The notes beneath the pieces are model-generated. The model did not search any database, had not been told where the DNA came from, and saw nothing but the letters and a program-made list of their open reading frames with translations. From the NCBI GenBank assembly GCA_037176905.1, contig JBBBWG010000848.1, positions 1 through 36,770 on the forward strand: a stretch of 36,770 nt of DNA, in the 5' to 3' direction. The stretch comes from Azolla pinnata. Lineage: Eukaryota; Streptophyta; Polypodiopsida; Salviniales; Salviniaceae. The position numbers and the translations under genes were made by a program. Positions 32,800 through 36,770 of this stretch are shown here, piece by piece (the first letter of the stretch is position 1; the number at the start of each line of letters is the position of its first letter).

Positions 32800-34639
32800 A
32801 TAGCTCGGATTCCCTCCGAGCTCTGACAGCAGGAAATGTTTGAATGAAATTTTCCTCTGTTTTTGGGGGCCAAATTTGCCAGAAAAAAACACGATTAACA
32901 AATTCGTTAATCTCGTTTTTAACGCCTAATTAAAACGAGATTAAGGCCTGATTCCATCGAAATTTAAGTAAGACCTCCTCTTACTAATCTCTTCTCGTGT
33001 TCGTTGATTCATGATCTTCCTACTTCTATTTACTAAATTGTTATTTCACTTCCTGCTGATTGCTTGCTGTTCCGATTCCCTGATTGTATTAAATTAGTAG
33101 AACTTAGTATTATCTGATCAATTTTGGTTTAGGGTTTGGGGTTCATAATCTAATGAATTTGGTATTAATCAACTAACCGGGTGTCGATTTTCAGAGAGAG
33201 GTGAAATTGAGCATTAATCTGTAATCTCTCGTTTTAATAGCCGTTAAAATGCAGTTAAATTTTTTTGTTAGCCCTTTTTTTTTGTTGCTTTTGTTACATA
33301 TATCTGCACTTGAAAATTTAATTATCCTTGTTATTAGATTTGTGTACAAATTCGATGTCAAGGGCATGCTCCAAAATTAGATACGTCGAGAACGTTGATC
33401 TGTCGATGCACGTTTGAGCTAGCAATCCATTGGATTGCTCGATGAAACATTGTTTCTCAAACAGGTAATGACCAAAAGGCCTTGCATCCATCGTTCTAAC
33501 ATATAATTTTCCAGAGAATTAAATCTTCTTTGTAGACCATATTATGATTGTCTACATACAATTGTCCTTCCTTGATCGCGCATCTATCAAGGGCTTTACT
33601 TCTTCTTTTGTTTAGATGGGGTTGTACAATTCCCCTTGTAACTAATTCATCAATCCCATGCTTTGGCTATATCTATTGCAAGTAATAAATCATCAGCTTT
33701 TCGAGGATCAGGAAGTTAAATTTGCACTGTGATTGAACAGTAATTGATCCTTCAATTCCATGTTAGCCCCACCAAATCAGCACAAGCCTTGTAATATCTA
33801 TCTATCTATTCATCTATATATGTATATATATAAATATATGCAAATTTTGAATCAGTTGATCACAAATCGGATCGTTAAATTTGCAATATGACCGAACAGT
33901 AATCAATCCTTAGATTCCATTTTAATTCTACACAAGATTAGCACAAGCCTTGTAATAATATAGATGTTTATCACAACATTGTGAGTCAATCCTCAGATTT
34001 CATAGTAGCTCCACCACATCATAGGCACAACAAAGGCACAAGCTTTGCAATATAACATCATATATCAATGCAGATTTAGATCAGTTTATCACAGCATTGT
34101 GAATGGAACAACAAGTGGCCCGTGAAATGAAACAACTAATATTTAATTCCATATTAGCTCCATCCAAACAGGAAAAAGAACAAGTCTGTAATAGATACAC
34201 ATTGCAGCTGGTATGTAGAACAACATAAACCAGACAGAGAAAACATGCTGCCTCGATAATCCATTCAGAGGCCTGGATCGAAATGGGTACAAAATCATCC
34301 TGATCCGCTGCCATGTGCTTGCAATGATCGACGAGAGAAGCTGCTGGAAACCCACAAGAGGCATCGATCCAATTTCAACGGCATAACTTGCAGCAAGGAT
34401 CAACATGGACAACATGAAATGGGCATGTCTTGCAGCTCGGAGCAGCATGGACAGCAGCAGCACGATGGACGATTAAGCAAAACGATCAATAGAAAGCTGG
34501 TTTTTACTCCCCCATGAATTCTGCTAAGCTCAGCGACGATGCAAAGATCTCACTGAAGATGGTGAGGCCGAATTCTCATCGGGAGACCGGTTTGCAGGTC
34601 TTCATCGCCAGAACAATGGCACGGGGCACCATACTCCCT
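32800..34639. other. Intergenic region between RFC4 and the syntaxin gene, with degenerate tandem repeats
   Basis: No gene is supported here. Between about 33700 and 34190, four degenerate units of 100-140 bp share TTGAACAGTAAT(C/T)(A/G)ATCCTT, a (T/A)TTCCAT(G/A)TTAGC(T/C)CCA-type phrase and GCACAAGCCTTGTAATA. A minus-strand frame at 34143-34463 has a hydrophobic segment, but it runs into these repeats and matches no family I know. Confidence 0.6.
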
Positions 34640-35375
34640 AGACAAGTTCAAGAAGCAAAAGAACAATGAAATGATTCAAAACAGGGAGGAAGGCGAAGCT
34701 TTGCCTTTGATTTGATGTCCAGATTGGGCAGGGGGCGAAGCTTGCCCTCGATCCATCCAGTTTGTTCAAGAATCGGAGAATCTCCGATTTCCACTGTAGA
34801 TAGAGCTCCAAGCTCACCATGACATGATTAGGAGGCCTAGAAGCTTGACAAGTTACAATTGGGCAGGGGGCGAAGCTTTCCTTCGATCCACGATCCACGA
34901 TACAGTGTTGGAAAATCGCAGAAATTTACCACAGTAGATAGAGCCTGATCGAAGCTCACCATGACAGGATCAGGGGGACTTGATTGAAGCTTGACAAGTT
35001 ACAATTGACAAGTTCAAGAAGCAAAAAACACTGAAGTGATTTAAAACAAGGAGGAAGGTATCTGGATTGCTTTCCTTTGATCCACGATCCACGATCCAGT
35101 GTTGGAAAATCACAGAAATTTACCACAGTAGATAGAGCTCGATCTAAGCTCACCATGACACGATTAGGAGGACTCGAAGCTTGACAAATTACAATTGACA
35201 AGTTCAAGAAGCGAAAAACACTGAAATGATTTAAAACAAGGAGGAAGGTATCTGGATTGCCTTCCTTCGATCCACGATCCAGTGTTGGAAAATCACAGAA
35301 ATTTACCACATTAGATAGAGCTCGATCGAAGCTCACCATGACAGGATTGGATTAGGAGGACTTGAAGCTCGTCAC
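34640..35375. repeat. 145-215-bp tandem repeat running into the syntaxin stop codon
   Basis: Four units share ACAAGTTCAAGAAGC, CGATCCA(C), GAAATTTACCACAGTAGATA, AGCTCACCATGACA and GATTAGGAGGACT(C/T)GAAGCTTG. The last unit overlaps the final codons and TAA of the syntaxin (35352-35375). The other units therefore carry copies of that segment, at about 34834, 34970 and 35160. They lie in the expected 3' UTR. Frames across the array, such as 34956-35339 on the minus strand, are repeat artefacts. Confidence 0.85.
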
Positions 35376-36479
35376 GACAGGGACGAGGACGAGCGCGATG
35401 ATGACGAGAAGCGCGACGATGATGATGACCACGGTCCATCTTCGGCTATGGCTATGGCTCTTCTTGGCAGAGACGAGCTGCTGAGTTCCGTGGTCGACGT
35501 AGGCGCTCGCCAAGCTCACATGGTGCTCGATGCAGTCGAGATGCTCTCCCTGCGATTCGACGAGCACAGCCATGTCGAGGAAGAGCTGGTGAAGCTCCAG
35601 AAGGCTCCTCCCCATCTCCTTCACGGAGCCATGGCGATCTTCGATCTCCGCTACCACAGCTTCGATGGCATGCCTTCCCTGCAAATCCATCATCTCCTTG
35701 CCTTGCTCCTGAATCACCCTCGCCACGAAGCTCTCGCTCTCTCCGGCTTCCATCATCGATTCGATCCATGGCTCCTCGGGCATCTCCCCCGTCACCGCGT
35801 AGATTCGCCTCCGCAGATCCTCCCTGTGCTCCCTCTGCATCTTCTCCCTCACCTCCTGGAATTCCTGCATCAGATCTCTGAGCTTCTTGCGCAGCGATCC
35901 CACGATCGCGCATCTCGCCCTCTCCATAGCCTGACCACATTCGCCATAGCTAGGGTTTCCAATTCCATATCCATCTTCTTCCTCCTCCTCTTCTCCTTCT
36001 CCTTCCCAATCTCCCTCCTTCTTCTTCTTCTTCCTGCCTTCCATCTTCTCCAGCTTCCCTTTCATCGACTTCACCTTCGCCAGAACCTCCCCCACATCCT
36101 CCTCCATCCTCCTCCTTATCCCCTTCATCGCTTCCGCTCTGTGCGCCTTCCTCGTCTCCTCGTGCCCCGCCTGCAGCCTCGCCAGCAGCTCCCTCACCTT
36201 CTCCATCTCCATCTTCACCGCATCCACCTCCCCGAAGAAGAGGCTCAGGCTATGGTCGGTCGTCTGATTCGGCTTCACATTCACCTTGTTGCCACCGCCC
36301 CATCTCTTCTTCTTCTTCTTCTTCTTCTGCTTCTTCTTCTTCTCCTCCTCCTCCTTCTTCGCCCCCATGGCATCGCCATCGCCATCGCCATGGCCCATCT
36401 CTATATCTTTAGCTAGATCGACGTAGTCTGCAGGATTGATGGAGAAGCATGGCGTGCTGCCCGACAGCAGGTCGTTCAT
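35352..36479 (-). CDS. SYP1-type syntaxin (Qa-SNARE) with Lys/Glu-rich insertions
   Basis: An intronless 375-aa frame starts MNDLLSGS, the usual start of plant SYP1 syntaxins. The Habc region spans roughly 75-255, with VGSLRKKLRDLM near 193-205 and RRRIYAVTGEMPEEPWI after residue 220. The SNARE helix follows (LLELHQLFLDMAVLVESQGEHLD region), with the zero-layer Gln at about 310. The C-terminal membrane anchor is at 348-369. SYP1 proteins drive fusion of secretory vesicles at the plasma membrane or cell plate. Unusual features are a run of Lys/Glu at 41-59 and a KKKKK...EEEEEED block at 149-169, both from GAA/AAG/GAG triplets, in the region where relatives have short linkers. The protein is therefore longer than a typical SYP1 (about 300-330 aa). 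Tandem repeats begin at the stop codon. Confidence 0.9.
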   Translation of the reverse strand: MNDLLSGSTPCFSINPADYVDLAKDIEMGHGDGDGDAMGAKKEEEEKKKKQKKKKKKKRWGGGNKVNVKPNQTTDHSLSLFFGEVDAVKMEMEKVRELLARLQAGHEETRKAHRAEAMKGIRRRMEEDVGEVLAKVKSMKGKLEKMEGRKKKKKEGDWEGEGEEEEEEDGYGIGNPSYGECGQAMERARCAIVGSLRKKLRDLMQEFQEVREKMQREHREDLRRRIYAVTGEMPEEPWIESMMEAGESESFVARVIQEQGKEMMDLQGRHAIEAVVAEIEDRHGSVKEMGRSLLELHQLFLDMAVLVESQGEHLDCIEHHVSLASAYVDHGTQQLVSAKKSHSHSRRWTVVIIIVALLVIIALVLVPVVTSFKSS

Positions 36480-36577
36480 AGCTGATCGGAGAGAATTTTC
36501 AACGCCCCGGATCGGCCGAATTCCCAGGGCTCAGCTCAGCGAAAGTGTATCTCCGTCCTCTGCGAGGCTGATGACGG

Positions 36578-36634
36578 AGAAACCCTAATCCTCCGCCGAC
36601 TGTGGTTGGGAAGGAAGCCCCGAAACCCTAATTC
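36578..36634 (-). promoter_or_regulatory. Paired telo-boxes upstream of the syntaxin gene
   Basis: GAAACCCTAATCC and GAAACCCTAATTC lie about 100 and 145 bp upstream of the start codon (AAACCCTAA on the plus strand). They fall in the expected promoter or 5' leader. Confidence 0.6.
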
Positions 36635-36686
36635 GAGCTCGTCTCTGCCTCTTGTCTCTGTTGCTGTCTGTGCGGAAGAAGAAGAG

Positions 36687-36693
36687 CTCTCTC

Positions 36694-36770
<77 letters not shown>
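36687..36770. repeat. (CT)n microsatellite at the window edge
   Basis: More than 30 CT dinucleotides run to the end of the window, preceded by CT-rich sequence. On the syntaxin strand it reads (GA)n, about 210 bp upstream of the ATG, where GAGA-type repeats often occur in plant promoters. The true length is cut by the window end. Confidence 0.95.

Noticed and set aside
34143-34463. Minus-strand 106-aa frame with hydrophobic segments
   Set aside because: It matches no family I know, runs into degenerate tandem repeats at its 3' end, and has no supporting splice or context signal.
35448-36416. 322-aa plus-strand frame opposite the syntaxin gene, rich in Leu and His
   Set aside because: It is the antisense shadow of the syntaxin coding strand; poly-Leu comes from the CTT complement of AAG repeats, while the minus strand gives a complete SYP1 protein.

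Overview
This is nuclear DNA of a land plant. The evidence is plant-type telomere motifs (TTTAGGG/AAACCCTAA), GT-AG introns, and plant forms of the encoded proteins: RFC4, a short BAP29/31-like protein, a SYP1-type syntaxin, a PHOS32/34-type universal stress protein, and DOMON/cytochrome b561 proteins of the AIR12 group. Introns of up to 1.5 kb and unusually dense mini- and microsatellites do not identify the species, and I do not assign one.

Layout. (1) 1-8566: short repeats and a telomere-like array lead into a 16-exon plus-strand gene (421-8496) coding for about 578 aa. It has a plastid-transit-like N-terminus, eleven 23-residue leucine-rich repeats and a C-terminal alpha/beta-hydrolase with a GDSMG elbow. 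(2) 9712-10368: an intronless minus-strand universal stress protein with an Asp-rich tail and a telo-box cluster just upstream of its ATG. (3) 10670-13045: satellite-like arrays containing a 100-N assembly gap, with no recognisable gene. (4) 13059-25925: a head-to-tail segmental duplication (units of 7.2 and 5.7 kb), each carrying a two-exon DOMON gene. Copy A (16083-18826) encodes a full DOMON-cytochrome b561 protein. Copy B (22484-24834) has lost the b561 domain and ends in a Ser/Pro-rich linker plus a hydrophobic tail encoded partly by a minisatellite, an AIR12-like layout. (5) 25953-28077: telomere-like motif, tandem repeats each carrying a TATA-like box, a 5' leader with intron, and a 129-aa ER membrane protein of the BAP29/31 family. 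(6) 29388-32623: a complete 12-exon minus-strand RFC4 gene (339 aa). (7) 35352-36479: an intronless minus-strand SYP1-type Qa-SNARE with Lys/Glu-rich insertions, followed by tandem repeats that contain copies of its stop-codon region; a (CT)n tract ends the window.

The genes do not form a pathway; this is a normal eukaryotic neighbourhood of unrelated genes. The most interesting part is the duplicated DOMON locus, where simple-sequence DNA builds signal peptides, linkers, a new C-terminus and a stop codon. A 1.3-kb stretch of the two copies is nearly identical while the flanks have diverged, which suggests gene conversion. Exon structures were assembled by hand from reading frame, splice signals and family similarity, with no transcript data.
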